Below are positions 42,518-52,586 of a stretch of 64,000 bases of DNA, one piece after another (within the stretch, counting starts at the first letter, position 1; the number at the start of each line of letters is the position of its first letter). The stretch is from positions 62,001 to 126,000 of the forward strand of contig CBDAQR010000008.1 in the NCBI GenBank assembly GCA_965199055.1. The letters are read 5' to 3'. The notes under the pieces are model-generated. The model did not search any database. It was not told the DNA's origin and saw only the letters and a list, made by a program, of their open reading frames with translations. A program made the translations under genes and the position numbers. The DNA comes from CBDAQR01 sp965199055 (lineage in GTDB: Bacteria; Pseudomonadota; Gammaproteobacteria; Pseudomonadales; Halieaceae).

Positions 42518-43293
42518 GCCGATACGGATTCGATGGTGCGGCGCAGCCGCACAAGATCCTGCGGCCGCGACAAGCGGTGGTCGCCGTCTTTAACCAATTG
42601 CACTTCCACATCTCTACTGTGGATACGTTCGGCTATCTCCAGGGATCGCTGCCATGGCACGTCGGCATCCAACTGGCCGTGGAGCAGCCGCACGGGCACA
42701 TCTATGGCGATTTCGGCGTCGAGCAAAATGTGCGACTCCGCTTCTTCGATGAAGCCCTTCTCAATGCGATAGGGCTCACCATCGTCGTAGCGGTTCGGCA
42801 TATCGACATAGCCCTGGGTATTCAGCTGATCAAGCATGGCGCTATCGAATCGGCTGGCGAGCATGAGTCGCGTGAAATCTGGCGCCGCGGCGATACCCAC
42901 CAGCCCCGCGATTCGCTCAGGTCTGACAATAGCTGCCAACAGCATCATCCAGCCCCCCATCGAAGAACCGACTATGATCTGAGCGCCTTCGGTCACCTCA
43001 TCCAAGATGGCGATCGTGTCGTCACGCCAACGCCCAATACGCCCCTTAAGCACTTCTCCGCTGGACTGGCCATGACCAAAATAATCAAAGCGCGTGAACT
43101 GACGCCCGCTCGCACTGCACCACTCTTGCAGATATAAGGCTTTATCGCCCTGCATATCGGAGTGAAAGCCGGGACAAAAGAGAATGCCCGGCAGATCATT
43201 GGAAGAGGCCGCGTGATGCTGGAAGGCGATTCGCTCACCTTCGCCACGCTCGAGATACTGCAAGGCCTTGTCAGCCTGCAGCGTCGTCCCCAT
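42514..43293 (-). CDS. Alpha/beta hydrolase
   Basis: A 259-residue alpha/beta-hydrolase fold protein. GSSMGGW is the nucleophile elbow (Ser about 109). RFDYFGHGQS lies upstream, HGQLDADVPW carries the acid Asp and GDHRLSRPQDL the His. It resembles peptidase S9/BAAT-type or palmitoyl-thioesterase-like hydrolases. Its start overlaps the end of the S9 peptidase by 23 nt, so they form one operon. Confidence 0.88.
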   Translation of the reverse strand: MGTTLQADKALQYLERGEGERIAFQHHAASSNDLPGILFCPGFHSDMQGDKALYLQEWCSASGRQFTRFDYFGHGQSSGEVLKGRIGRWRDDTIAILDEVTEGAQIIVGSSMGGWMMLLAAIVRPERIAGLVGIAAAPDFTRLMLASRFDSAMLDQLNTQGYVDMPNRYDDGEPYRIEKGFIEEAESHILLDAEIAIDVPVRLLHGQLDADVPWQRSLEIAERIHSRDVEVQLVKDGDHRLSRPQDLVRLRRTIESVSA

Positions 43294-45322
43294 CGCTGGA
43301 ATCCGCTTCGTCGCGGTACTTTTCGAACCAGGCGAGAATCGCGGCCACCTTACCCATCAATTGGCTCGGCCGCGCGGCAATGCTATGGGAAGCACCGGGA
43401 ACGCGAACCAACGCAGTATCAACGCCACGCAGCTTGAGGGCCTGGTAGTACTGCTCTGACTCCCACATCGGTGTGCGCCAGTCTTCCTGACCAGTCAACA
43501 GCATGGTCGGCGTTGTCACGTTGCCTACCAGGGATAAAGGCGAGCGGTTCCAGTAATCCATTGGATCATCCCAGGGCATTTGCGGAAACCAGTACTGGGC
43601 GAAGAACGCTGGCAGATCGGCTGCCAGCACAAAGCTGGCCCAGTTGATAACAGGTTTGGCAACTACCGCGGCGCGGAAGCGGTCTGTCTTGCCGACAATC
43701 CAGGCCGTGAGAACACCACCGCCGCTACCGCCGGTCACGTACAGCTCATCGGGATTGACGGAGCCCTTGGCGATCACGCCGTCCACCACATCCATCAGGT
43801 CGTTGTAGTCCTCGCTGGGGTAATTGTGATGAATGGTTTGGGCAAACTCCTCACCATAGCTGGTACTACCGCGGGGGTTGGCATAAACCACGACGTAGCC
43901 GGCCGCCGCAAACAGTTGCACTTCTGCCGAAAAATGCGGTCCATAAGCTGTGTGGGGCCCGCCATGAATTTCCATGATCAGCGGGTATTTTTTCTCGGGA
44001 TCAAAACCCGGGGGGTAAGCCACCCAGGCCTGGATATCGCGCCCGTCGTAGCTGGACTTGACCCAGAGCTCTTCGACCGGTGCCAGCGCACGGTGGTCCA
44101 GTAGATTCTTATTTACATCGGTTACCCGCTCAGGCTTACCGGTGCCTTTACCGATAGCGATATCGGCCAGACGCAGTGCATCACCCTGGGTGATCGCCCA
44201 GGTGTTCTTGCCACCCACCGCAAAGTCAGCGCCAGTATAGGGCCGGCTTAAACTCAGGCCACTCAGGGTATCGGTAACATCCGTCAGCTTACCGCGAAGG
44301 CTGACATAGGCCAGCTTAGTCATACCCGTGTCATCGTACTGAATATAGAATCCGCGGCCATCGGAAGCCCAGTCGAAGCCACTGATACTGCGATCAAAAT
44401 CCGGCATCACTTCTCTGGGAGTACCGCCTTCGATATCCATGACATAGAGATTGGTTTGTTGATAACTCATTCGGGTGTCGTCAAAACCAGCCCAAGCAAT
44501 CTGCTTCCCGCTGGGGGACACGGTCACGCCAACATCAGGGCCAACGCGATCGGTGACCTGTTCGGGTTCACCGCCCGCGATTGCCACCCGGTAGATTTCC
44601 GTGCCGTTGGGATTCAGCTCGGCATCTTCTTCTCGGTTGGCGGTGATGAATAAACTCTCTCCGTCCTTCGCCCAGCTAATTGATCCACTGTGATCGTAGT
44701 CACCGCTGGTGAGCTGCCGCGGCGCACCACCATTGGCCGCGACCACAAAGACGTGCGTAAAGCCCACAGGCAATTCACCGGCACCATCGAAGCGGAAGGT
44801 AGACCGATCTACCACAGTGTTGGGCGCAGCCCACTTAGCGCCCTTGGGAGCAGGCGGCAGACTACCCATGCTCGGGGGCTTGGATGGCACAAACATCGTG
44901 AAAGCCAGCCACTGGCCATCGGGCGACCAGGTTAAACGGCTCGGTGAAATGGGCAGGCGAGTCACCTGTACCGTTTCGCCACCTTCAAACCAGCGCACAA
45001 AAACCTGCGCACCCTTGTCATCCCGTGACAGGTAAGCCAGCCGGCTGCTGTCGGGTGAAATCGCAGCTCCGCCATCGTTTACCGGGCCCGTCGTAAGCGG
45101 CCGGGCATTGTCACCATCACTGTCGATACGCCAGAGATTGGAACGACGTCGGTCTTCCATGATGTCCATGTAGTTGTGGGTGTACACAACAAAACTGCCA
45201 TCCGGACTGACGACCGGGCTACTGGCATAGTTGAGTTGGAATACATCGATGGAACTGAGTTCGGGCTTTTCTGCGTAGGCAGCTGCGCCAATCAAGCAGA
45301 GCGCCAGAGCTAGAATTCTCAT
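43271..45322 (-). CDS. S9-family prolyl oligopeptidase-like peptidase
   Basis: A 683-residue protein with a signal peptide (ILALALCLIGAAAYA). The first 400 residues form a WD40-like beta propeller (VVSPDGSFVVYTHN, LTWSPDGQWLAFTM, VSPSGKQIAWAGFD). The catalytic domain has GGSGGGVLTAWIVG (Ser), GQEDWRTPMWESEQ (Asp) and GASHSIA (His). It resembles dipeptidyl/acylaminoacyl peptidases and probably trims peptides in the periplasm. Confidence 0.92.
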   Translation of the reverse strand: MRILALALCLIGAAAYAEKPELSSIDVFQLNYASSPVVSPDGSFVVYTHNYMDIMEDRRRSNLWRIDSDGDNARPLTTGPVNDGGAAISPDSSRLAYLSRDDKGAQVFVRWFEGGETVQVTRLPISPSRLTWSPDGQWLAFTMFVPSKPPSMGSLPPAPKGAKWAAPNTVVDRSTFRFDGAGELPVGFTHVFVVAANGGAPRQLTSGDYDHSGSISWAKDGESLFITANREEDAELNPNGTEIYRVAIAGGEPEQVTDRVGPDVGVTVSPSGKQIAWAGFDDTRMSYQQTNLYVMDIEGGTPREVMPDFDRSISGFDWASDGRGFYIQYDDTGMTKLAYVSLRGKLTDVTDTLSGLSLSRPYTGADFAVGGKNTWAITQGDALRLADIAIGKGTGKPERVTDVNKNLLDHRALAPVEELWVKSSYDGRDIQAWVAYPPGFDPEKKYPLIMEIHGGPHTAYGPHFSAEVQLFAAAGYVVVYANPRGSTSYGEEFAQTIHHNYPSEDYNDLMDVVDGVIAKGSVNPDELYVTGGSGGGVLTAWIVGKTDRFRAAVVAKPVINWASFVLAADLPAFFAQYWFPQMPWDDPMDYWNRSPLSLVGNVTTPTMLLTGQEDWRTPMWESEQYYQALKLRGVDTALVRVPGASHSIAARPSQLMGKVAAILAWFEKYRDEADSSDGDDAAG

Positions 45323-45397
45323 TGCGAGTCACCTTTGTGAATAGACGCGTGTCGGGCCGCCAAGCATAATGGCCCACTGATCGAAAGGAAACACCCT

Positions 45398-46618
45398 ATG
45401 TTTTTTGGATGGCGAGTGGTAGCCGGTGCCTTTGTCGGCATGTTCCTGGCGAACGGAGTATTCACCTATGCCTTTACGGTATTGGTCGATCCGATTCGGG
45501 AAGAGTTCGGCGTTGGGCTTGAGCAAGTCATGTACAGCCTAACCATTGGCACCTTCCTCGGCTTAATTTGCGCACCGGTAACCGGAATGATGGTGGACCG
45601 CTATTCGGTACGCCACATCATGACACTGGGCTGCGTAATCACCGTGGTCGGCCTGTTCGCCATCGCGGGTTCACCCTCCATCACGGCGTTCAATATCGGC
45701 GTGGGGGTTACCATGGCCTTGTCGCTGGCAACCGCGGGCCCCTTGGCCGGCAGCGCCGCCGTTTCACGCTGGTTTGACGCACACCGCGGCAAGGCGCTGG
45801 GCATAGCAGCGATGGGAACCTCACTGGGCGGCATTGTCGTCCCGGTGGTATTGACCTATTGGGTAGACAGCGACGGTTGGCGACAGGCTTTGCGCAACAC
45901 TGCCTGGTTCACACTATTCGTTCTCACGCCCTTTGTCTTTATGACTGTTCGCAATCATCCGCGGGACCTTGGACTGCAGCCAGATAATGCTGATGCTGTG
46001 CAACACGACCAGGTCGAAATGGATACGAGCGCTGTCATGGGCATGGCGGATATCGTGAAGACAAAGGCTTTCTGGCTCATCGGCCTGAGCATGGGCGCCG
46101 TCTTCGCCGCATTTGCTTCAATGGTTGCCAACCTCGCACCCTACTCCTCCAGACTCGGCGTGAGCGACGGCTCGATCTCAGTCATGATCGCATCGCTGGC
46201 CATGGCCGGTTTCGTCGGTAAACTCATCTTCGGCACTGCCGCAGACAAGATCGAGCTGAAACATGGTCTCTGGGCGGCGCATGCCCTGCTGGGCATCGCA
46301 TTCCTGATCCTTATCTTCGAACCGCCCTACGCTTTACAGATCTGTGCAGCAGTCTGCTTCGGCCTGTCCACGGGTGGCCTGCTGCCGGTGTGGAACGCGC
46401 TAGTTGCCAAAACTTTCGGCATTGCCAGCTTCGGCAGGGCGATGGGAGCGATGGGCCCCATCATGACGCTGTGCATTCTGCCATCCTATTCCATCGTCGG
46501 TCGCTTGTTTGACAGCACCGGCAGCTACACAACGGGCTTAATTCTATTTAGCGGCATCATCGTGTTAGCGGCATTACTACTCATTCCGCTAGAAAGCGAG
46601 CGGCCAAAGTCTAACTGA
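45398..46618 (+). CDS. MFS transporter
   Basis: A 406-residue protein with twelve membrane segments. The opening FFGWRVVAGAFVGMFLANGVFTYAFTVLVDPIREEFG is typical of the oxalate/formate (OFA) and monocarboxylate branch. The loop MVDRYSVRHIM is the inter-helix 2-3 signature. It is probably a carboxylate carrier. Divergent from the S9 peptidase. Confidence 0.88.
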   Translation: MFFGWRVVAGAFVGMFLANGVFTYAFTVLVDPIREEFGVGLEQVMYSLTIGTFLGLICAPVTGMMVDRYSVRHIMTLGCVITVVGLFAIAGSPSITAFNIGVGVTMALSLATAGPLAGSAAVSRWFDAHRGKALGIAAMGTSLGGIVVPVVLTYWVDSDGWRQALRNTAWFTLFVLTPFVFMTVRNHPRDLGLQPDNADAVQHDQVEMDTSAVMGMADIVKTKAFWLIGLSMGAVFAAFASMVANLAPYSSRLGVSDGSISVMIASLAMAGFVGKLIFGTAADKIELKHGLWAAHALLGIAFLILIFEPPYALQICAAVCFGLSTGGLLPVWNALVAKTFGIASFGRAMGAMGPIMTLCILPSYSIVGRLFDSTGSYTTGLILFSGIIVLAALLLIPLESERPKSN

Positions 46619-46670
46619 GGTGAATCGGCCGGCGGTGAACTGGTGACCACTCCGCTGCCGTAACAAACGC

Positions 46671-47732
46671 ATGAAAAGAGTATCGAGGGCACTGATTATG
46701 GCCTGGCTGAGTACATTCCTGGTGAGTTGCACCGGCGCTCCCCATTATCAGGGTCCGCGCAGTGATCACTTCAACGGTAGCACCTTCGTTAACAGCATTC
46801 CCATGACCAAGGGTGCGGCGGACATGGCCAGCGTGGGCTGGGGTGCTCTGACCAAGGCTAGCCAGTGGCCCGACTGGGTAGAGGTAGAGCCACAACCCGT
46901 GGCGCATGAGCGGGTGCAGGACGGCATAACGATCACGTATATCAATCACGCCACCTTTCTCATTCAGGTAGACGGGCTGAATATTCTGACGGACCCCGTT
47001 TACTCCATGCGTGCCAGCCCGTTTCAATGGGCGGGGCCGAAGCGTGTGCACCAGCCCGGTGTGCGTTTCGAAGACCTGCCGCGCATCGATGTCGTCTTGA
47101 TCTCCCACAATCACTACGACCATCTCGACGAAGCCACCCTCAAGAAATTTGTCGGACAGAACCAACAACCCATAATCCTGGCAGGACTGGGTAATGGCGC
47201 ACTGTTCGAGCGCTGGGATTTAAACAGCTTCTACGATCTCGATTGGGAAGAGAGTGTTGAACACGAGGGCGTTGAATTCATCTTCACAGAGTGCAGGCAT
47301 CGGTCCGGACGTGGCTTCTCGGATCAAATGAAGACGCTCTGGGGATCATTTGTTATCAAGACGTCGCGAGGGAATATCTACTTCGCCGGTGATACCGGCT
47401 ACGGCCCCCACTTCAAGTCGACCGGCGATGAGCACGGTCCTTTCGCCGCCGCACTGCTACCGATTGGCGCCTACGAGCCGCGCTGGTTTATGAAAGACGT
47501 GCATGTGAATCCTGCAGAGGCAGCTCAGGCGCATCAGGACTTGCGCAGTCAGTTCAGCATTGGCATGCACTTTGGCACCTTTCAGCTGACCTATGAAGCC
47601 ATAGACCAACCCGAGAAAGATCTGGCAGCCGCGCTGCAGGAAAAAGGCATTGAGCCACAAGAGTTCATCACCCTCGATGCGGGAGATAACTATTTTCTGC
47701 CAACACCCACGGAGATGGCAGTCAATCAGTAG
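46671..47732 (+). CDS. Metallo-beta-lactamase-fold lipoprotein (NAPE-PLD/RomA-like)
   Basis: A 353-residue protein. MAWLSTFLVSCTGAP is a lipoprotein signal with LVSC box. The zinc motif is ISHNHYDHLDE (HxHxDH). ITYINHATFLIQVDGLNILTDPVY, ECRHRSGRGF, FAGDTGYGPHF and a C-terminal MHFGTFQLTYE complete the fold. It resembles phospholipase D-type (NAPE-PLD) hydrolases and is probably anchored in the envelope. The gene ends 1 nt before the convergent hydrolase gene. Confidence 0.87.
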   Translation: MKRVSRALIMAWLSTFLVSCTGAPHYQGPRSDHFNGSTFVNSIPMTKGAADMASVGWGALTKASQWPDWVEVEPQPVAHERVQDGITITYINHATFLIQVDGLNILTDPVYSMRASPFQWAGPKRVHQPGVRFEDLPRIDVVLISHNHYDHLDEATLKKFVGQNQQPIILAGLGNGALFERWDLNSFYDLDWEESVEHEGVEFIFTECRHRSGRGFSDQMKTLWGSFVIKTSRGNIYFAGDTGYGPHFKSTGDEHGPFAAALLPIGAYEPRWFMKDVHVNPAEAAQAHQDLRSQFSIGMHFGTFQLTYEAIDQPEKDLAAALQEKGIEPQEFITLDAGDNYFLPTPTEMAVNQ

Positions 47733-48596
47733 CTAGGGGGCGCCGCACAGTATGGCGTCAACGGACTCAGTTGCTTCGTACATCGCCCAATGGCCTACGC
47801 CATGAAGAATGTGGAACTCCGCGTTCGGCTTTGCGTCCAGGAATAAACGCTGCCGCTTCTCGATCGAAGCCAAACCGCCCGCGGTGGCATCGCTCCCGCC
47901 CCACACACCGACCAGTTGCCCCTGGACTCTCGGCAAATTATCGACGAAGTCCGATGTGAGCGACAATCGTCGACTGTTGAATCGATGGCGCGCGAGGTTA
48001 ACCGCATGAACGTGGACCGCAAGATCATCGATGACCTCGTCGCAGGAGAACATCAGTGCGCGCAGATTGGCGTGGTGAATACTGTGCGCCTCCTGCTCGG
48101 GAGTGTCTTGCGATGGCGGGCGCTGTAGATGCACCTGCACGTGGAGGTCGCCACAACCGGCCGCACCGATGGCCGTGAAACGCTCGCAGCGGCTGCCCGC
48201 CAGAGCGGCGACATGCACACCTATCATTGCGCCGAAACTAAAACCGGCGAGCTGAAAATGCGCGGTGCCACCCAGCAGTTGATTAATACCCGTTGAGACA
48301 ATGCGGGCAAAGTGCTCAGGCGTGTGGGGTTCCGGCATATCCGCGGAATCACCGAGTCCCGGCAAGTCCAACGTGTAAAGAGCGAAGCGCTCCCGCAGGA
48401 ACGGAATGTTGCTGACCCAGTGGTTCCAGGAACCAAAGCCGCCGTGAATCAATACCAGTGGCGTGCCCGCATCAGACCATTGCTGCCAAACAAGCTGCCC
48501 GTGGTCGCAGGGCGTGAAGCACAAGCTTGCCTGCTCCAGCAAACTGGCAAGATATTCTCCCGACCGGTTGCTATCAGGCAACTGACGAGAGGCCAT
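47733..48596 (-). CDS. Alpha/beta hydrolase
   Basis: A 287-residue protein. VLIHGGFGSWNHWVSNIPFL starts the fold, YTLDLPGLGDSADMP has the oxyanion loop, and AGFSFGAMIGVHVAAL is the nucleophile elbow (Ser). GGSDATAGG and HGVGHWAMYE supply the acid and the His. It is the last gene of the isobutyryl-CoA-type operon and overlaps mmsB by 1 nt (TAATG). A role as an ester or thioester hydrolase in that pathway is possible. Confidence 0.86.
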   Translation of the reverse strand: MASRQLPDSNRSGEYLASLLEQASLCFTPCDHGQLVWQQWSDAGTPLVLIHGGFGSWNHWVSNIPFLRERFALYTLDLPGLGDSADMPEPHTPEHFARIVSTGINQLLGGTAHFQLAGFSFGAMIGVHVAALAGSRCERFTAIGAAGCGDLHVQVHLQRPPSQDTPEQEAHSIHHANLRALMFSCDEVIDDLAVHVHAVNLARHRFNSRRLSLTSDFVDNLPRVQGQLVGVWGGSDATAGGLASIEKRQRLFLDAKPNAEFHILHGVGHWAMYEATESVDAILCGAP

Positions 48597-49486
48597 CAGC
48601 CCTGGAGCTTCTCCAGAATACTGGAGAAATCTCGCTGGCCGTTACCTTGCGACTGATGCTCTTGATACAGGTCTTGCGCCAACTGGCCCATGGGATTTTC
48701 AAACTCGCTGCCCCTGGCGATTTCCATGGCCAGACCGAGATCTTTCACCATCAAATCGACCATAAAACCAGGCTTGTAGTCGTTGCTCGCAGGCGCACTC
48801 TCCATGACACCTGGATAGGGGTTGTAGACTTCAAGGGACCAGTTGCGGCCAGAGCTGGCCAGCATGATTTCGGACAACACGGCGGGGTCGAGACCGTTGC
48901 GCGCGCCCATCTCCAGCGCCTCGCTGGTACCAATCATATGAATCGCCAACAACATGTTGTTGCAGCCCTTTGCAACTTGTCCGGCACCGGCGGGACCGGC
49001 ATGGAAGATGTTCTTGCCCATATCCGATAGCACGAGCTTTGCCCTCTCGAAGGTCGCAGCGTCACCGCCACACATGAAGGCCAGTGTTCCGGCAGCAGCA
49101 GCCGCGACGCCGCCGGAGACAGGCGTATCCATAAAGCCGATGCCCTTGTCCTTCGCCGCAGCGCCGACGCTGCGCGCGGTTTCTGCGTCGATAGTTGAGC
49201 AATCCAATACGGTGACGCTAGCGTCCAGCTTCGAGAGCAAGCCGTCATCATTCTCACCGACATACACACTATGCACGTGCTTGCCCGCAGGGAGCATGGT
49301 TATGACGTACTCTGCGCCCAGAACCGCGGCCTCGGTGGTCTCGGCAACGGATGCACCTGCGGCTTTCAGCTCTGCGCAGGCTTCCGGCACCAGATCAAAC
49401 ACGGTAACGCTATGCCCGGCCGCCACCAGGTTCTTGGCCATCGGACCGCCCATATTGCCAAGACCAATAAATGCTACTGTCGCCAT
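48596..49486 (-). CDS. mmsB: 3-hydroxyisobutyrate dehydrogenase
   Basis: A 296-residue beta-hydroxyacid dehydrogenase. VAFIGLGNMGGPMAKNLVAAGHSVTVFDL binds NAD, MDTPVSGGVAAA is the substrate site, and KGCNNMLLAIHM has the catalytic Lys. SSGRNWSLEVYNPYPGVME is typical of MmsB. It oxidises 3-hydroxyisobutyrate to methylmalonate semialdehyde in valine breakdown. Confidence 0.92.
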   Translation of the reverse strand: MATVAFIGLGNMGGPMAKNLVAAGHSVTVFDLVPEACAELKAAGASVAETTEAAVLGAEYVITMLPAGKHVHSVYVGENDDGLLSKLDASVTVLDCSTIDAETARSVGAAAKDKGIGFMDTPVSGGVAAAAAGTLAFMCGGDAATFERAKLVLSDMGKNIFHAGPAGAGQVAKGCNNMLLAIHMIGTSEALEMGARNGLDPAVLSEIMLASSGRNWSLEVYNPYPGVMESAPASNDYKPGFMVDLMVKDLGLAMEIARGSEFENPMGQLAQDLYQEHQSQGNGQRDFSSILEKLQG

Positions 49487-49528
49487 TATTTTTATCCTCT
49501 GTCGATTCCCGCCGTCGCGGGCAAGCGA

Positions 49529-50635
49529 TTACAAATCTGCCAGTGGGTTATCGCTCCAGGGAGCCACGAAAAAACTTGCCACAGCATCATCGGGTACGTC
49601 GCGAGATGCGCCATAGCTCCAGGAGGGGTTGCGATCCTTGTCGATCAGCAATGCCCGCACACCCTCGCCAAACTCAGGGTGCCGCATAATATTGGTGGCC
49701 AGCAGTATCTCCGCTTGAAACACCTCTTTTAGTGAAGCATGGCGCGTTACCCACAACTGATGATGAATCCAGCGTGCCGCGAGTTTAGAACCATGAGCAA
49801 GGCCATCGCGGGCTTTAGCCAGCCAGGGGTCTTCTGTGTCTTGCCCGGTAATGTTGTCGATAATGTCGTGCACGCTGTCGCCATCACAGAGTGCGCTGAT
49901 GGTCGCCATATGCGGCTCGACCTGTCCTGCGGGAATAGCCCCAATGCTCTGCTCTGCAAACGGGCGTAACACATGGCGCACCTTGCCGTGATTCCCCTCA
50001 GCTTCGCTGCCCCAAGTCTCTGCCACAAGTGCATCGATCACGGCCTGCTTGTGTTCACTGGCAATAAAGCGGTCGGCAATCCCCGTGTAGATCGCATCGG
50101 CGGCATTAATAGAAGCCCCGGTAAGAGCGAGGAACTCGCCAGCATTCCCCGGCATGTGATTGAGGAACCAGCTCCCACCCACATCGGGAAACAAGGCGAT
50201 AGTGACTTCGGGCATGGCGATACGTGTCTTCTCCGTTACCACTCGGTGGGAGCAGCCAGCCATAATGCCGAGGCCGCCACCCATAACGATACCGTGCCCC
50301 CAACAGATGATGGGTTTGGCGTAGGTATGCAGGGTGTAGTTCATACGGTATTCGCGGGTAAAGAAGGTCTCTGCATATTCGCAGGGGCCTCCCGGCGTTC
50401 CGGTGCTCGAGGCGTGCAGCGCCTGAACATCACCACCCGCGCAAAAGGCTTTCTCACCGGCACCTTCAATGAACACGGCAGCAATGCTGTCATCGCTCGC
50501 CCAGGTATCCAGCCTTTCCTGCAAAAGGTCGACCATTTCCAGGGTCAGAGAATTCAGGGTGGCCTCAATGTTGAGGGTTACCCGACCAAGCTTGCCGGCC
50601 GCCGCTTCGATCTCTTCAAACAAGACCACACTCAT
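49529..50635 (-). CDS. 3-hydroxyisobutyryl-CoA hydrolase (HIBCH-type)
   Basis: 368 residues from ATG 50635, which overlaps the previous stop (TAATG). It is longer than hydratases and has the HIBCH pattern: EGAGEKAFCAGGDVQALH, GHGIVMGGGLGIMAGCSHRVVTEKTRIAMPEVTIALFPDVGGSWFLNHMPG, with the C-terminal extension (GVRALLIDKDRNPSW). It removes CoA from 3-hydroxyisobutyryl-CoA, the step before MmsB. Confidence 0.9.
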   Translation of the reverse strand: MSVVLFEEIEAAAGKLGRVTLNIEATLNSLTLEMVDLLQERLDTWASDDSIAAVFIEGAGEKAFCAGGDVQALHASSTGTPGGPCEYAETFFTREYRMNYTLHTYAKPIICWGHGIVMGGGLGIMAGCSHRVVTEKTRIAMPEVTIALFPDVGGSWFLNHMPGNAGEFLALTGASINAADAIYTGIADRFIASEHKQAVIDALVAETWGSEAEGNHGKVRHVLRPFAEQSIGAIPAGQVEPHMATISALCDGDSVHDIIDNITGQDTEDPWLAKARDGLAHGSKLAARWIHHQLWVTRHASLKEVFQAEILLATNIMRHPEFGEGVRALLIDKDRNPSWSYGASRDVPDDAVASFFVAPWSDNPLADL

Positions 50636-51423
50636 TAGCAATTCTTCCACTCTGGCTTGCGCTTCTCGAGGAACGCGTTCACACCCTCGGTCTGGTCGTG
50701 GGTGCCAAACAAATCGACAAACTTCTGCCGTTCATAGGGCAGCGCGCCATCCATTGCCTTCTCCCGCGCCAGACCAATCAGTTCTTTACAGTAGGTGACA
50801 GAAATCGGACTTTGCTCGCCCACCTGTTCGGCCAGGGCCAGTGCACGCTCCTTGGCGGTCCCACTCGGCACAACTTCTTCCACCAGGCCAATCTCCCCCG
50901 CTTTGGCCGCTTTTACGCGTTCTCCGCAAAGGATCATTTTCTTGGCCCAGCCTTCACCGACCAGCCAGGACAACCGCTGTGTGCCACCAGCGCAGGGCAG
51001 AAGGCCGACTTTCGCTTCGGGCAATGCCATCGCGGCATGTTCTTCTGCGATTCGAATATCGCAGGCCAGGGCAACTTCCAGACCACCACCCATGGCAAAC
51101 CCGTTGATAGCCGCTATGGATACTCCGCGAAAATCCGCCAGGCATTCGAAGCCCTCACCGAAGTACTGTGCCATGTCGCGCGCGGTATCCGGCGAGCCAT
51201 CAGCGAACAGATTGAGATCAGCACCCGCAGAAAAAAACTTCTCACCCTCACCAGTCAGCACCAAGGCCCAAATCTCGCGATCTTCATTGAGTTTCTGAAT
51301 CAGGTCCTTTAATGCTGGGAGACTCTCCGTATCCCAGGTGTTGGCGGCGGGGTTGTCGATAGTGACCAGCGCAGTGTGGCCGATGATGTCTACTTTGAGT
51401 TTTTCAGATGTACTCAGGCTCAT
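50635..51423 (-). CDS. Enoyl-CoA hydratase (methacrylyl-CoA type)
   Basis: A 262-residue crotonase. LTGEGEKFFSAGADLNLFADG, INGFAMGGGLEVALACDIRIAEEHAAMALPEAKVGLLPCAGGTQRL has both catalytic glutamates (positions of EVALA region and LPEAKVG). In this operon it would hydrate methacrylyl-CoA to 3-hydroxyisobutyryl-CoA. It overlaps the dehydrogenase gene by 4 nt. Confidence 0.9.
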   Translation of the reverse strand: MSLSTSEKLKVDIIGHTALVTIDNPAANTWDTESLPALKDLIQKLNEDREIWALVLTGEGEKFFSAGADLNLFADGSPDTARDMAQYFGEGFECLADFRGVSIAAINGFAMGGGLEVALACDIRIAEEHAAMALPEAKVGLLPCAGGTQRLSWLVGEGWAKKMILCGERVKAAKAGEIGLVEEVVPSGTAKERALALAEQVGEQSPISVTYCKELIGLAREKAMDGALPYERQKFVDLFGTHDQTEGVNAFLEKRKPEWKNC

Positions 51424-52580
51424 TTAATGACCTCCAAGGCCCCTTCCATTAACAGACGGCGAGAAATGATTACTCGCATAATTTCGTTCGTGCCTTCCAG
51501 AATCTGGTGCACTCGGCTGTCGCGCACGTGGCGCTCCATCGGGTACTCCTTGATATAGCCGTAGCCACCGTGCAGTTGCAGCGCGTCATTGCATACCTCG
51601 AAGCCAACGTCAGTAGCAAAGCGCTTGGCCATAGCGCAGTAGGTACTGGCCTGCGGATCTTTATTGTCCAGCTTGCTCGCCGCCAGGCGCACCATCTGGC
51701 GCGCGGCAACTAACTCGGTGAGCATGTCAGCCAGCTTGAACTGGGTCGCCTGGAAATCGGCGATAGCCGTCTCAAACTGCTTGCGCTCCTGGACGTAGGC
51801 GGTCGCCTCTTCCAGCGCCTGCTGTGCCGTACCGATGGAACAGGTGGCGATATTGATGCGTCCGCCATCGAGCCCTTCCATCGCAATAGAAAAACCCTGA
51901 CCTTCTTCGCCAAGACGGTTGGCCACCGGCACCCGCACATTGTCAAAGGAAATCATGCGCGTGGGTTGGGCGTTCCAGCCCATTTTGTCTTCCTTCTTAC
52001 CGTAGGAGACACCTTCGGCATCCGCAGGAATCAACAACGCGGAAATGCCTTTGGGGCCAGAGCCGCCGGTCCGCAGCATCACCACCAGCACGTCGGTTTC
52101 ACCGGCGCCGGAAATAAAAACCTTGCTCCCGTTCACGACGTACTCGTCGCCATCTTTTTCCGCTGTCGTGCGCAGAGAAGCGGCGTCAGAGCCGGCGCCA
52201 GGTTCGGTCAGGCAATAGGACGCCAGCTTGGTGCCCATCACCAGATCGGGGCACCATGCATCAATGACCGACTGAGCGCAGTACTTGCCAATCATGCTGG
52301 TCGCCATGTTGTGGATCGTCAGAAACGCCGCGGTAGTGGTGCAGCCCTTGGCGAGCTCTTCCACGATCAAACTGGCATCCAGACGAGGCAAGGCAAGACC
52401 ACCGGCTTCTTCTGGTGTGTACATGCCCATGAAGCCAAGCTCACCCGCCTGGGCCAACACATTCTTGGGGAAGTGCGCGGTTTCATCCCACTCAGCAGCA
52501 TTCGGTGCGAGAGCACCTTCGGAAAAGGCGCGTGCACTTTCTACGAAGGCCTGCTGGTCTTCGGTTAGCGAAAAATCCAT
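51420..52580 (-). CDS. Acyl-CoA dehydrogenase (isobutyryl-CoA type)
   Basis: A 386-residue flavoprotein. YCLTEPGAGSDAASLRTTAEKDGDEYVVNGSKVFISGAGETDVLVVM binds FAD and substrate. LQLHGGYGYIKEYPMERHVRDSRVHQILEGTNEIMR carries the catalytic Glu. Sequence and operon context fit isobutyryl-CoA dehydrogenase, as in Pseudomonas mmsABCDE-like loci, but the substrate is inferred from the neighbours. Confidence 0.9.
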   Translation of the reverse strand: MDFSLTEDQQAFVESARAFSEGALAPNAAEWDETAHFPKNVLAQAGELGFMGMYTPEEAGGLALPRLDASLIVEELAKGCTTTAAFLTIHNMATSMIGKYCAQSVIDAWCPDLVMGTKLASYCLTEPGAGSDAASLRTTAEKDGDEYVVNGSKVFISGAGETDVLVVMLRTGGSGPKGISALLIPADAEGVSYGKKEDKMGWNAQPTRMISFDNVRVPVANRLGEEGQGFSIAMEGLDGGRINIATCSIGTAQQALEEATAYVQERKQFETAIADFQATQFKLADMLTELVAARQMVRLAASKLDNKDPQASTYCAMAKRFATDVGFEVCNDALQLHGGYGYIKEYPMERHVRDSRVHQILEGTNEIMRVIISRRLLMEGALEVIK

Positions 52581-52586
52581 GCCAAG